Below, piece after piece: positions 50,801 to 58,606 of a stretch of 64,000 nt of DNA. The stretch is from Streptomyces sp. DSM 15324 (GTDB lineage: Bacteria; Actinomycetota; Actinomycetes; Streptomycetales; Streptomycetaceae), in assembly GCF_001514285.1 (NCBI RefSeq), contig NZ_KQ949027.1, positions 393,956 through 457,955 of the forward strand, written 5' to 3'. The number at the start of each line of letters is the position of its first letter. Positions within the stretch are counted from its first letter, which is position 1. Below the pieces are notes generated by a model, which saw nothing but the letters and a program-made list of their open reading frames with translations, searched no databases and was not told where the DNA came from. The position numbers were made by a program, and so were the translations under genes.

Positions 50801-50962
50801 GAGACGGTCACGGTAGCCGCCGAGGACGAGGTCCTCCTCGGCGTTGGCGTCCTCGCGGAAACGGGCGGGACTGGTGGCCCAGGCGTCCAGGACGCCGCGG
50901 CGCAGGCGGGCCGTGCCGAAGGGGTCAGCGCCCTCGGGGGCCGGCCGCACGAACTTGCTCAC
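47810..50962 (-). CDS. Sacsin/Hsp90-like ATPase-domain protein
   Basis: A 1050-aa cytoplasmic protein from GTG 50962 (GAGGAGAG upstream). The N-terminus is a GHKL/Hsp90-type ATP-binding domain: N box LVVELAQNAADAAARAG (E...N...D) and lid/G box SVGRFGVGFAAVLSVTDEPA. It corresponds to sacsin's N-terminal domain; the rest, some 800 residues, is Leu/Asp/Glu-rich without a recognised domain. It is probably a chaperone-like or scaffolding ATPase. Residues around 505-520 (GGTSQAFGSGGGR) come from an inserted palindromic element (49407-49441). Confidence 0.85.
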   Translation of the reverse strand: MSKFVRPAPEGADPFGTARLRRGVLDAWATSPARFREDANAEEDLVLGGYRDRLVVELAQNAADAAARAGVPGRLRLTLRDGVLVAANTGAPLDAAGVESLATLRASAKRDTQVSVGRFGVGFAAVLSVTDEPAVVGRHGGVRWDLAEARELAADTARHSPGLGDELRRRDGHVPLLRLPFAAQGTAPDPYDTAVILPLRDAAAADLAERLLAAVDDALLLALPGLTEVVIETGADAPRTLRRTTDGALTVVTDSREGTTRWRTAATHGPLTPELLADRPVEERQRAHWSVTWAVPVDEEGAPARPRTSPVVHAPTPSDEPLGVPALLIASFPLDTTRRHAAPGPLTDHLVERAADAYAELLADWRPVTSGVIDLVPGPLGKGELDGALRRAILQRLPRTAFLPPAVEPVKDEDDLPEALRPRDAEVVEGAGADTVRVLAEVLPTLLPAGLERRVELRTLGVARIPLADAVDRLAGLEKDPDWWYRLYDSLAGVDPDRLTGLPVPLAGGTSQAFGSGGGRTTIGPRQVLLPVADEAGADPEVLARLGLKVAHAAAAHPLLEKLGALPATPRAVLTTPQVRAAVAASLDDDAGAWDDRDTPDAEELADTVLTLVRDAALEPGDEPWLGALALPDEDGELVPAGELVLPGSPFADVIREDELASVDAELVERWGEGPLAAVGVLAAFALVRATDVVLDPDELEPREGDFAEPDDAGLLDAVDVWCEDILDRFPDSPVPPVATELVAVRDLDLVDDDRWPQALALLAQPPLRDALTQPVRILLPDGTHEVVRSYTAWWLRGHPVLDGRRPAGLLAAGGDPLLRGLYDEADATGFDDEQVLRALGVRTSVAALLDEPGGAAELLDRLADPDRPVGPAQLHGLYGALAELDPDQVTLPDELRAVVDGRVEVVDAADAVVVDSPDLLPFTAGVPLLPVRPSRAAELAELFQVRRLSESVTGRVDSEGAEHEVPDPVRVLLGPRTPSVYVEHEELVVDGVELDWRLTDDGVLHAATLEGVAAGLAWAAGQWPRRFEVAALLEDPSRTAELARDRWFD
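49407..49441. repeat. Palindromic interspersed element, copy A (inside the sacsin-like gene)
   Basis: A 35-bp imperfect palindrome with ends CCTCCCCC and GGTGCCCCC. It reads in-frame as G-G-T-S-Q-A-F-G-S-G-G-G in the gene. Its reverse complement matches 28-29 of 33 positions of the element at 56197-56229, in an unrelated gene. Confidence 0.8.
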
Positions 50963-51028
50963 GTTCACTCTCCTCGTCGGCGTGAGGAGAAGGTATCGCG
51001 CACCAGGGCCCACCCGGGCCGCCGCCCG

Positions 51029-51758
51029 GACCCAGGACCGGCAGCGCGGCTGACGGCACCCGAGCCCTCAGCGTCCCCGACCGACCGGACCACGGCCACC
51101 AACTCGTCCCCTCACCGAACCGACGGCCGCCCCGCTCGATGGTCCCCCGGGCCCCGGCCCGGGGGGGCTGGCGCCCCGGCTCCCACGCGCGGCCGCCCCG
51201 CTCCACGGTCCCCGCGCTGCCGAACCTCCGGCTGCGGCTCCGGGGGCGCGGCCGCCCCGCTCCGAAAGCCCCGGCGCCCCGGCTCCCACGCGCGGCCGCC
51301 CCGCTCCACGGTTGCCACGCTGCCGAAGCTCCGGCCTCGGCTCCGGGGGCGCGGCCGCCCCGCTCCGAAAGCCCCGGCCCGGCTCCCAGGCTCCCCTAAC
51401 ACAGGACTGGCGGCGCGGCTCACAGCGGACGAGCCCTCAGCGTCCCCCGACCGACCGGAACCACAGCCACCCACTCCTCCACCCACCGAACCGACGGCCG
51501 CCCTGCTCCACGGGCCCCGGGCCCCAGAACCCCGGCCCGGGGGGCGCGGCCGCCCCGCTCCGAAAGCCCCGGCCCACAGGCACACCGGCCGGAGGCCCAC
51601 CCCAGCCCCGTCCCCAAAGCTCCCCGACCGGAGGCCCACCCGGGCCGGAAGCCCACCCGCGCCGGAAGCCCACCCGGCCCGGAACCCACCCCGGCCGGAG
51701 GCCCACCCCGGCCGGAGGCCAACGCCGGCCCCGCCCCCCGGGTTCCCCCGCCGGAGGC
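51029..51758. repeat. Repeat-rich intergenic region without a gene
   Basis: About 730 bp of extreme GC. A block of about 100 bp (51029-51133: gagccctcagcgtcccc, gaccgaccgga, accgaaccgacggccgcc) recurs at 51401-51503, so the region contains a duplication of about 370 bp. Between and after these blocks the phrase GCGGCCGCCCCGCTCC recurs at least six times. From 51641 to 51733 there are about five tandem 17-bp units of the type CCGGAAGCCCACCC. Codon bias is not gene-like in any frame. It separates the sacsin-like gene from the DUF3027 gene. Confidence 0.75.
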
Positions 51759-52685
51759 CTACGCGTGGCCCAGTTCCGCCGTCGCCTCGTCGGGGGCGGG
51801 CGGGACCGAGCCCGAGTCCGCGGCCGGGCGGAGTGGGAAGGGGTCCACCCTGGTCTCGTCGATCACCGGCGCGGGCGGCTGCGGGGGCTTCGGCATGACC
51901 GCGGCCTCGGAGTGGCCGCCGCAGCCGTAGGCCAGGGACACGACCCGCCCGTCCGCGGGGGAGAACTCGTTGGCGCAGACGCCGAAGGCCTGGCCGAGGG
52001 AGCCGCCGATGGGGGTGAGGAAGCCGCAGCTGACGCAGGTCGCGGGGGCCGCCTGGGCCATGGGCGTCTTGGCACCGAAGGACTCCTCCCAGCGGTCGGC
52101 GGCGGTGTGCAGGCCGTAGCGGGACAGGACCCGGGCGCGGCGCAGGCCCAGCTCCTCGGCGACCGCGGAGATCGAGCCGCGGGCCGGGGCCGCGGGCAGG
52201 GCGGCCGGCGGGGCCGCCGTGACCTCGGCGTCCTCGGCCTCGACCAGTTCGGCCATCTCCTGCGAGACGGGCGCGTTGGGCGCCGGCTCGTCCTCGCCGG
52301 AGTACCCGGGCTCCAGCCGCAGGTCCTCGGCGTCGGTGGGCAGGAGGTCGCCGGGGCCCAGGTCGCCGGGGCGCAGGCGCTCGCTCCACGGGACCCACTC
52401 GGGGGCGAGGACGGCGTCCGGGCCGGGCAGCAGGACGACCTCGTCGAGGGTGACGATCTTGGCGCGGGAGGCGCGGGCCACGGTGGCCGCCCAGCGCCAG
52501 CCCCGGTAGCCGAGCTCCTTGCACTCGAAGTAGTGCGTGACGACCCGGTCGCCCTCGGAGAGCAGGCCTACGTGCTCGCCGACGACGCCGGGCGCGGCGG
52601 CCTCCTCGGCTGCGGCGCGGGCGAGGTCGACGGCCTCGGCGCACAGGCGGTCGGGGGTGCGGCTTCGCGTGGTCGCTGCGCTCAC
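51759..52685 (-). CDS. DUF3027-family protein
   Basis: A 308-aa actinobacterial protein from GTG 52685 (GGAGAGAAG upstream, spacing long). Features: DRLCAEAVDLARAAAEEAAA, HVGLLSEGDRVVTHYFECKE, GYRGWRWAATVARASRAKIV, then an acidic stretch and a C-terminal zinc-finger-like CVSCGFLTPIGGSLGQAFGVC ... CGGHSEAAV with four cysteines and a His. The family name is from memory; the function is unknown. It is divergent from an MFS gene across a minisatellite-bearing gap. Confidence 0.85.
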   Translation of the reverse strand: MSAATTRSRTPDRLCAEAVDLARAAAEEAAAPGVVGEHVGLLSEGDRVVTHYFECKELGYRGWRWAATVARASRAKIVTLDEVVLLPGPDAVLAPEWVPWSERLRPGDLGPGDLLPTDAEDLRLEPGYSGEDEPAPNAPVSQEMAELVEAEDAEVTAAPPAALPAAPARGSISAVAEELGLRRARVLSRYGLHTAADRWEESFGAKTPMAQAAPATCVSCGFLTPIGGSLGQAFGVCANEFSPADGRVVSLAYGCGGHSEAAVMPKPPQPPAPVIDETRVDPFPLRPAADSGSVPPAPDEATAELGHA

Positions 52686-52917
52686 AGGTATCGCTTCTCT
52701 CCTACGCCGTCTCTCGGGTGCGCCGGCCTGAAGGCGGCGGGTGCGGACGGAGCGGACCGAAGGGCCGCGTCGACGTCCGCGCCCGATCGCGCTCGGGCGC
52801 ACCTGCTGTCATCCATTCTGCTGGATGCCGGGGAGGCGCGCGGCCGAGAACGATCGCCACGGCGCGCTACGCACGCTACCTGTTCCGCGACGTTCGGCCT
52901 ACACCGACGGGACGTTT

Positions 52918-53157
52918 CCCCGTACCGGACCGTCCCCGGACCCGCACCCGCACCGCGTCCAGACCCGTCCCCGGACCCGTACCCAGACCCGTCCCCGGAC
53001 TGTATCCAGACCCGCCCGGACCCGTCCCAGGCCCGTACCCGGACCGTATCCAGACCCGCCCGGACCCGTCCCAGGCCCGTACCCGGACCGTATCCAAACC
53101 GGTCCCGGACCCGTCCCAGGCCCGTACCCGGACCCTATCCGGACGGTACCCGACCCC
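52918..53157. repeat. 44-bp minisatellite with 12-bp sub-repeats
   Basis: Three units of 44-45 bp beginning CGGACCCGTCCCAGGCCCGT start at 53017, 53061 and 53106; the first two are identical. To the left the same words (GGACCCGTACCC, CAGACCCGTCCC) continue in shorter, degenerate steps back to about 52918. They fill most of the 527-bp gap between the DUF3027 and MFS genes. I see no gene in the gap; the two promoters must lie at its ends. Confidence 0.85.
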
Positions 53158-53212
53158 CTCCATCCGCGCGGGAACCGCACTATGCGGGCCATTCTCGGGG
53201 CACTATGACGGG

Positions 53213-54655
53213 GTGGCAGCCGCGAAAGCATCCGAAGGTGCCACCGGGACCGGTGGGACGAGGGAATCGAGAAGGCCGAAGGGAACGGGCCGGATCGGCG
53301 GGCCGGGCCGGATCGGCGGGTCCGTCCGTGCCGTCGGCCGTGCCCTGCACCTCCCGTTCACCGGCACGGCCCGCGGCATCAGGAAGGCCACGCACGCGCA
53401 CGGCGCAGGCGAGTCCGGCCTCGGCAAGCTGATCGAGCTGCACGCGGTGAACGGCGCGGGGGACGTGATGATCACCGTCGCGCTGGCCTCCACCGTCTTC
53501 TTCTCGGTGCCGACGGACGAGGCCCGGGGCCGGGTGGCGCTGTACCTCGCCATCACCATGGCGCCCTTCACCGTCCTCGCCCCGGTGATCGGCCCGCTCC
53601 TGGACAAGCTGCCGCACGGCCGCCGGGCGGCGATGGCGGGCGCGATGCTCGCCCGGGCCCTGCTGGCGCTGATCATCGCCGGGGCGGTCGCCACCGGCAG
53701 TCTGGAGCTGTACCCGGCGGCGCTCGGCGTGCTCGTCGCGTCGAAGGCGTACGGCGTGGTCCGCAGCGCCGTGGTCCCCCGGCTCCTCCCGCCGCGCTTC
53801 TCCCTGGTGAAGGCGAACTCGCGCGTCACCCTCGGCGGGCTCCTCGCCACCGGCGTGGCGGCTCCGGTGGGGGCGGGGCTGCACGCGATCGGGGAGCGCT
53901 GGCCGCTGTACGGCGCCTTCGTGATCTTCATGGCGGGTACGTTCCTGTCGTTCTCCCTGCCGCCGAAGGTGGACTCCGCCAAGGGCGAGGACATCGCGCT
54001 GCTCGCGGCGGACGAGGAGCATCTGCACGGCCCGCACCGGCAGCCGGTCAAGCGCCCCGGTCTGCGGACCGTCGGCATCGCCGTCACCCACGCCCTCGGC
54101 GCGAACGCGGCGCTGCGCTGGCTGTCCGGCTTCCTGACCTTCTTCCTCGCCTTCCTGCTGCGCGAGCACCCGCTGACCGGGTCCAGCGCGGCCGTGTCGC
54201 TGGGCATGGTGGCGGTCGCGGCGGGTGTGGGCAACGCGCTCGGTACGGCGGTGGGGGCGTGGCTGCGGGCCCGGGCGCCGGAGATCATCATCGTGACGGT
54301 GCTCGCGGTGGTCCTGGGCGCGGCGATCACGACGGCGGTCTTCTTCGGCGCGTTCCTGGTGGCGTGTCTGACGGCGACGACCGGGTTCTGTCTGGCGCTG
54401 GCGAAGCTGTCGCTGGACGCGCTGATCCAGCGGGACGTGCCGGAGCTGGTGCGCACCTCGGCGTTCGCCCGCTCGGAGACCATGCTCCAGATGGCGTGGG
54501 TGCTGGGCGGCGCGATCGGCATCGTGATGCCGCTCAACGGCACGCTGGGGCTGTGCGTGGCCGCCGGTGTCCTCGCGCTCGGCTGGCTGACGACGGTGCG
54601 TGGCCTGATCGGCTCGGCCCGTCACGGAGGAGCGGCGAAGGCCCGCGTGGCGTAA
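53213..54655 (+). CDS. MFS-type membrane protein
   Basis: A 480-aa protein starting at GTG 53213; CACTAT lies six nt upstream with no ribosome site, so probably leaderless. A Gly/Arg-rich N-terminus of about 70 residues precedes 10-12 helices: LYLAITMAPFTVLAPVIGPL, LLDKLPHGRRAAMAGAMLAR (the loop 2-3 motif), AYGVVRSAVVPRLLPPRFSL, FLSFSLPPKVDSAKGEDIAL. The substrate is unknown. The pattern is conserved in Streptomyces beside DUF3027 and futalosine genes. Confidence 0.85.
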   Translation: MAAAKASEGATGTGGTRESRRPKGTGRIGGPGRIGGSVRAVGRALHLPFTGTARGIRKATHAHGAGESGLGKLIELHAVNGAGDVMITVALASTVFFSVPTDEARGRVALYLAITMAPFTVLAPVIGPLLDKLPHGRRAAMAGAMLARALLALIIAGAVATGSLELYPAALGVLVASKAYGVVRSAVVPRLLPPRFSLVKANSRVTLGGLLATGVAAPVGAGLHAIGERWPLYGAFVIFMAGTFLSFSLPPKVDSAKGEDIALLAADEEHLHGPHRQPVKRPGLRTVGIAVTHALGANAALRWLSGFLTFFLAFLLREHPLTGSSAAVSLGMVAVAAGVGNALGTAVGAWLRARAPEIIIVTVLAVVLGAAITTAVFFGAFLVACLTATTGFCLALAKLSLDALIQRDVPELVRTSAFARSETMLQMAWVLGGAIGIVMPLNGTLGLCVAAGVLALGWLTTVRGLIGSARHGGAAKARVA

Positions 54656-54717
54656 CACACGGCGGCATGGCCCCCCGCATAAAGAGACCGCCGCACCCGC
54701 CCGATAGCCTTCGCCCC

Positions 54718-55203
54718 ATGACCACGCTGCACTCCGTAACGCGACGCCGCGCCGTCGCTGCCGCCGGCGCCGTTTCCGCCGGACTGCTCGTCCTGTCGGC
54801 CTGTGACAAGCCGACGCCGCTGTCCACGATCACCGTCGGCCGCGCCTCGGTGAGCTCCGAGGCCACCTGCGGCGGCGAGGGCAAGGCGCTGAACGCCGCC
54901 GCTCTGACGAAGTGCCTGGCCGACAAGGACATCAAGTCCATCGACGTCGACCCGGACGAGACGGTCCGCTTCGGTGTCGACCCCGACATCGCGGACAAGC
55001 GCTGGACCATCCTGATGAACGGTCAGCCGCTCACCGAGGACAGCGACAAGACGTACCGCACCATCCCGGGCAGCGTGTTCTTCAACGCGCAGTACGGCGC
55101 CCAGGGCGACTCGACGCTCGTCACCATCAAGGCCGGCGACGGCAAGAAGGACAGCCAGACCGCGACGGGTCTGTGGTCGTTCAAGCTGAAGAAGGACGAC
55201 TAG
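54718..55203 (+). CDS. DUF2771-like lipoprotein
   Basis: A 161-aa lipoprotein. The signal ends in the lipobox LLVLSACDKPT, so Cys29 or so is lipidated and the protein is held on the outer face of the membrane. The mature part is beta-rich: STITVGRASVSSEATCGGEG, SIDVDPDETVRFGVDPDIAD and KRWTILMNGQPLTEDSDKTY. DUF2771 is assigned from memory of Streptomyces neighbours of mqnB. TAGCCT lies seven nt before ATG 54718 (leaderless). It is followed immediately by mqnB. Confidence 0.85.
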   Translation: MTTLHSVTRRRAVAAAGAVSAGLLVLSACDKPTPLSTITVGRASVSSEATCGGEGKALNAAALTKCLADKDIKSIDVDPDETVRFGVDPDIADKRWTILMNGQPLTEDSDKTYRTIPGSVFFNAQYGAQGDSTLVTIKAGDGKKDSQTATGLWSFKLKKDD

Positions 55204-55922
55204 TCACGTCCTCCGCCCGCATCCTCGTGGCCACCGCGGTCCCCGCAGAACGGGACGCGGTGGCACGGGCGTTTCCGGAGCCCGGCCGGCCGGTGTCCCG
55301 GCCCGGGGTGGAGCTGCACCGCGCCGGCGGGCCGTTCGACCTCCTCGCCGCCGGGGTCGGCCCGGCGCTCGCCGCCGCGTCCGTCTCCGCCGCGCTGACC
55401 GCCGCGACGCTGACCGGTGAGCCGTACGGCCTGGTCGTCTCGGCCGGTATCGCCGGCGGCTTCCTGCCCGGGGCGCCCGTCGGCTCGCTGGTGGTGGCGG
55501 ACCGGATCACCGTCGCCGACCTGGGCGCGGAGAGCGCGGAGGGCTTCCTGCCGGTCACCGAGCTGGGTTTCGGCACCGTCACCCACCGTCCGCCGGACTC
55601 ACTCGTACGAGTGACCGCGGACGCCACCGGGGCCCGTACCGGCGAGATCCTGACCGTCTCCACGGTCACCGGCACCGCCGCCCGTGCCGCCGCCCTGCGC
55701 GCACGCCACCCCGGGGCGCTGGCCGAGGCCATGGAGGGTTTCGGGGTCGCCGAGGCGGCCGGCGCGCACGGCACCCCCGTCCTGGAGATCCGGGCGGTCT
55801 CCAATCCCGTGGGCCCCCGCGACCGCGCGGCCTGGCGCATCGGCGAGGCGCTGGCCGCGCTGACGACCGGCTTCGGGAAGCTCGCGCCCCTTCTGGAAAG
55901 TTGGAACCGGCATGACCAGTGA
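55173..55922 (+). CDS. mqnB: Futalosine hydrolase
   Basis: It cleaves hypoxanthine from futalosine in the alternative menaquinone pathway. It is a nucleoside-phosphorylase-like fold: ILVATAVPAERDAVARAF, LVVSAGIAGGFLPGAPVGSL, DRITVADLGAESAEGF and the active-site AEAMEGFGVAEAAGAHGTPV followed by EIRAVSNPVGPRDRAAW. The natural start would be V-T-S-S-A-R at 55203, right on the DUF2771 stop, but that codon reads GTC, not GTG. The nearest canonical starts are GTG 55173 (used here; overlaps DUF2771) and GTG 55227 (removes part of the first strand). It overlaps mqnD by 11 bp. Confidence 0.85.
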   Translation: MVVQAEEGRLVTSSARILVATAVPAERDAVARAFPEPGRPVSRPGVELHRAGGPFDLLAAGVGPALAAASVSAALTAATLTGEPYGLVVSAGIAGGFLPGAPVGSLVVADRITVADLGAESAEGFLPVTELGFGTVTHRPPDSLVRVTADATGARTGEILTVSTVTGTAARAAALRARHPGALAEAMEGFGVAEAAGAHGTPVLEIRAVSNPVGPRDRAAWRIGEALAALTTGFGKLAPLLESWNRHDQ

Positions 55923-56793
55923 GCAGCGGCTGCGGATCGCGTACTCCCCCTGCCCGAACGACACGTTCGTCTTCGACGCCCTCGCCCACGGCCGGGTGCC
56001 GGGCGCGCCCGCGCTGGACGTGACGTTCGCGGACATCGACCTCACCAACGGCATGGCCGAGCGGGGCGAGTTCGATGTGCTGAAGGTGTCGTACGCGGTG
56101 CTGCCGTACGTCCTCGACAGGTACGCCCTGCTGCCGTGCGGGGGTGCGCTGGGCCGGGGCTGCGGACCGCTGGTCCTGACCCGGGAGCCGGGGCTTGGGG
56201 GCACCTCCCACGCTTTCGGCAGTGGGGGACTGACCGGCCGCACGGTCGCGGTGCCCTCCGAGCGGTCGACGGCGTACCTGCTGTTCCGGCTGTGGGCGGC
56301 GGACACGCTGCCCGGCGGGGTGGGCGAGATCGTGGTCCTGCCCTTCCACGAGATCATGCCCGCCGTACGGGACGGCAAGGTCGACGCGGGGCTCGTCATC
56401 CACGAGGCGCGCTTCACGTACCAGAACTACGGTCTGCACAAGTTGGCGGACATGGGCGAGCACTGGGAGTCCACCACGGGCCTGCCGATCCCGCTGGGCG
56501 CGATCATCGCCAGGCGCTCCCTGGGCCCGGACACGCTGACCGCGCTGGCGTCCGCGATCCGCAGCTCCGTACAGGCCGCCTGGGACGCCCCCGAGATCTC
56601 CCGCCCGTACGTCATGGCCCACGCGCAGGAGATGGACCCGGCGGTCGCCGACCAGCACATCGGCCTGTACGTCAACGCCTTCACGGCCGACCTGGGCGAG
56701 GCCGGCTACGCGGCGGTCCGGGGACTGCTGACGCGGGCGGCGGCCGAGGGCCTGGTGCCCGCGCTCGGACCCGAGTCGCTCGCGTTCCCCTGA
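55912..56793 (+). CDS. mqnD: 1,4-dihydroxy-6-naphthoate synthase
   Basis: A 293-aa enzyme that turns cyclic dehypoxanthine futalosine into 1,4-dihydroxy-6-naphthoate. The periplasmic-binding-protein-like fold starts RIAYSPCPNDTFVFDALAHG; further family motifs are NGMAERGEFDVLKVSYAVLP, SERSTAYLLFRLWAAD, VDAGLVIHEARFTYQNYGLH and ISRPYVMAHAQEMDPAVADQ. A G-G-T-S-H-A-F-G-S-G-G insertion at about residues 97-107 comes from the palindromic element 56197-56229. It is coupled to mqnB. Confidence 0.92.
   Translation: MTSEQRLRIAYSPCPNDTFVFDALAHGRVPGAPALDVTFADIDLTNGMAERGEFDVLKVSYAVLPYVLDRYALLPCGGALGRGCGPLVLTREPGLGGTSHAFGSGGLTGRTVAVPSERSTAYLLFRLWAADTLPGGVGEIVVLPFHEIMPAVRDGKVDAGLVIHEARFTYQNYGLHKLADMGEHWESTTGLPIPLGAIIARRSLGPDTLTALASAIRSSVQAAWDAPEISRPYVMAHAQEMDPAVADQHIGLYVNAFTADLGEAGYAAVRGLLTRAAAEGLVPALGPESLAFP
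56197..56229. repeat. Palindromic interspersed element, copy B (inside mqnD)
   Basis: A 33-bp element GGGGGCACCTCCCA ... AGTGGGGGA with CCCAC/GTGGG stem arms. It reads in-frame as G-G-T-S-H-A-F-G-S-G-G in mqnD, the same frame as copy A in the sacsin-like gene. Confidence 0.8.
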
Positions 56794-56819
56794 TCGCGGA
56801 AGAACGGCAGAAAAAAGCC

Positions 56820-56859
56820 GCCCCGGCGGCCGGGAAGCTGTGGGCCCCCCGGCCGGGGC
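56820..56859. terminator. Hairpin between mqnD and the cold-shock gene
   Basis: GCCCCGGC (56820-56827) pairs with GCCGGGGC (56852-56859), with further GC pairing inside. It lies between the convergent stop codons. Confidence 0.6.
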
Positions 56860-56887
56860 TGCTCGATCTCCCGGACCCGGCTGCGGG

Positions 56888-57271
56888 TCAGACGTCCAGC
56901 TGGTCGGCGACCGCGCGCAGCAGGCCGGCGATCTTCTTGCCGGAGGCCTTGTCGGGGTAGCGGCCCTTCTCCAGCATCGGCGTGATGTTCTCGAGGAGGG
57001 TCGTCAGGTCCTGCACGATGGAGGCCAGTTCGTCCGGCTTCTTGCGCTGGGCCGCCGCGACGGAGGGCGTCGGGTCGAGGACAACGACGGAGAGTGCCTG
57101 GTCGCCGCGCTGTCCGGCGACGACGCCGAACTCCACTCGCTGGCCCGGCTTCAGGGCCTCGACTCCGGCGGGGAGGACGGAGGAATGGACGAAGACGTCA
57201 CCGCCGTCGTCACGGGAGAGGAAGCCGAAGCCCTTCTCACTGTTGAACCACTTGACCTTGCCAGTCGGCAA
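56888..57271 (-). CDS. Cold-shock-domain protein with C-terminal extension
   Basis: A 127-aa protein from TTG 57271 (GAGGGAG eight bases upstream); GTG 57280 is an alternative. An N-terminal CSD (residues about 2-65) has the RNP1/RNP2 motifs KWFNSEKGFGFLSRDD and DVFVHSSVLPAG. The C-terminal half, a helical region DELASIVQDLTTLLENITPM ... KKIAGLLRAVADQLDV, is specific to actinobacteria. It binds single-stranded nucleic acid. It lies next to mqnD in Streptomyces as far as I recall. Confidence 0.9.
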   Translation of the reverse strand: MPTGKVKWFNSEKGFGFLSRDDGGDVFVHSSVLPAGVEALKPGQRVEFGVVAGQRGDQALSVVVLDPTPSVAAAQRKKPDELASIVQDLTTLLENITPMLEKGRYPDKASGKKIAGLLRAVADQLDV

Positions 57272-57503
57272 AGCACACACTCCCTCGATCCGTCCTGGAC
57301 AGACACCCGGACGCCGTTGAACAAGCCGTCGAACCACCTTACCGGGGGTCTCTCCAGCGGAACACGCCTTAAAACGGCGCGGAGCCCGTTGTGGTCCGAG
57401 GCCGGCGGGACAGAAGCTCGGTTGCGTGTGGAAAGTGTGCGGATCCAGACGGACTTGGCCTCTTCCTTGATCCGGAAGACAGCCGCACGACCGTTCCCGG
57501 GCC

Positions 57504-58529
57504 TCAGCGAACGTCCCCGAGCAGACCCCCGATCACCGGGCGCCCCGTCCGGCCGAGCCGGTCAGGGAAGTCCACTGCTGCCCCCCGGACGGCGGGAATC
57601 AGGTCCGCGAGCCGTGCGAGCTGTTCGCGCTGGGAGTGCAGGTCCAGGGCACCGAGGCGGGCGACGATGTGCCGAGCACCGGCGGCGACGTACTCTCCCA
57701 GGCGCTCCACCACCTGGCCCGCGGAGCCGGTGACCACTGCCTGGATCTGTTCCAGCTCCTCCAGTGGCATTCCGTATGTGGCCCGCGCGTAGTCGTCCAG
57801 TGCCCGACGGCCGCTCTCGACGTCGTCGTCGATCCGTACCGAGACGAACAGTGCGGGGGTGATGCCCTCGGGCGCCCGCCCGGCGTCGGCCGCCGCCTCG
57901 TGGACGGTACGGAGGCCGGACCCGTAGTCGGCGGGGTCTGGCGGGTAGGGCAGCCATCCGTCGTACAGCCGGCCGGTGCGGGCCAGCGCCGCGGGTGTCG
58001 CGCCGCCGAGCCAGATGGGTGGGCCGCCGGCTCGGGACGGCCCGGTCGTGGGCGGGATGTCATCGAACCGGAGGATCTCGCCGTGGAAGGCGTCGGCACC
58101 GTCCCACAGGGCCCGCCACAGCGCGACGGTCTCGTCCAGGCGGGCGAAGCGCCTTTCCCACGGCACCTCGGACAGCGTGTAGAGGGGCCGCCCGAATCGG
58201 CCCGGGAAGCCGGCGCCGACGGCAACGGTGAGCCGGCCACCGGACAGCACATCGATCGACGCGAGGGACTGCGCGGCCTGGATCGGCCGACGGAGGAACG
58301 GCATCAGCGCAGCCGTGCCCAGCATGACGGTCTCGGTCACCGGGGCGAGTGCGGCCAGCATCGTGAGCGCCTCGATGCGCGGGCTGATCAGCGAATCGTT
58401 GACGAAGAGCGAGGAGAAGCCCGAGCATTCGGCGTACCGGCCGAAGGCGATCAGCTCGCGAGGGTCGTCCGCAGCGCCCCACTGGGCGGTTCCGGTCGGA
58501 AGTAGCACACCGATGTCCATGTCGGCCAT
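57504..58529 (-). CDS. LLM-class flavin-dependent oxidoreductase
   Basis: A 341-aa luciferase-like monooxygenase (F420 or FMN). ATG 58529 or 58520 could start it. Motifs: DIGVLLPTGTAQWGAADDPR, ETVMLGTAALMPFLRRPIQA, AQSLASIDVLSGGRLTVAVG, GAGFPGRFGRPLY and GPSRAGGPPIWLGGATPAAL. The substrate is unknown. It is divergent from an XRE-family regulator with under 80 bp between them, so regulation by that protein is plausible. Confidence 0.88.
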   Translation of the reverse strand: MADMDIGVLLPTGTAQWGAADDPRELIAFGRYAECSGFSSLFVNDSLISPRIEALTMLAALAPVTETVMLGTAALMPFLRRPIQAAQSLASIDVLSGGRLTVAVGAGFPGRFGRPLYTLSEVPWERRFARLDETVALWRALWDGADAFHGEILRFDDIPPTTGPSRAGGPPIWLGGATPAALARTGRLYDGWLPYPPDPADYGSGLRTVHEAAADAGRAPEGITPALFVSVRIDDDVESGRRALDDYARATYGMPLEELEQIQAVVTGSAGQVVERLGEYVAAGARHIVARLGALDLHSQREQLARLADLIPAVRGAAVDFPDRLGRTGRPVIGGLLGDVR

Positions 58530-58606
58530 GTTCACGACCGGTACGAGTGGCGACAATTCCCTGCGGGGAATGGCCTGTGACCCTCCTCCGCCGTTACAAC
58601 AGGCTC

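Noticed and set aside
51029..53160. CRISPR array
   Set aside because: Repeats are contiguous or overlapping without unique spacers of constant size, and no cas gene is nearby.
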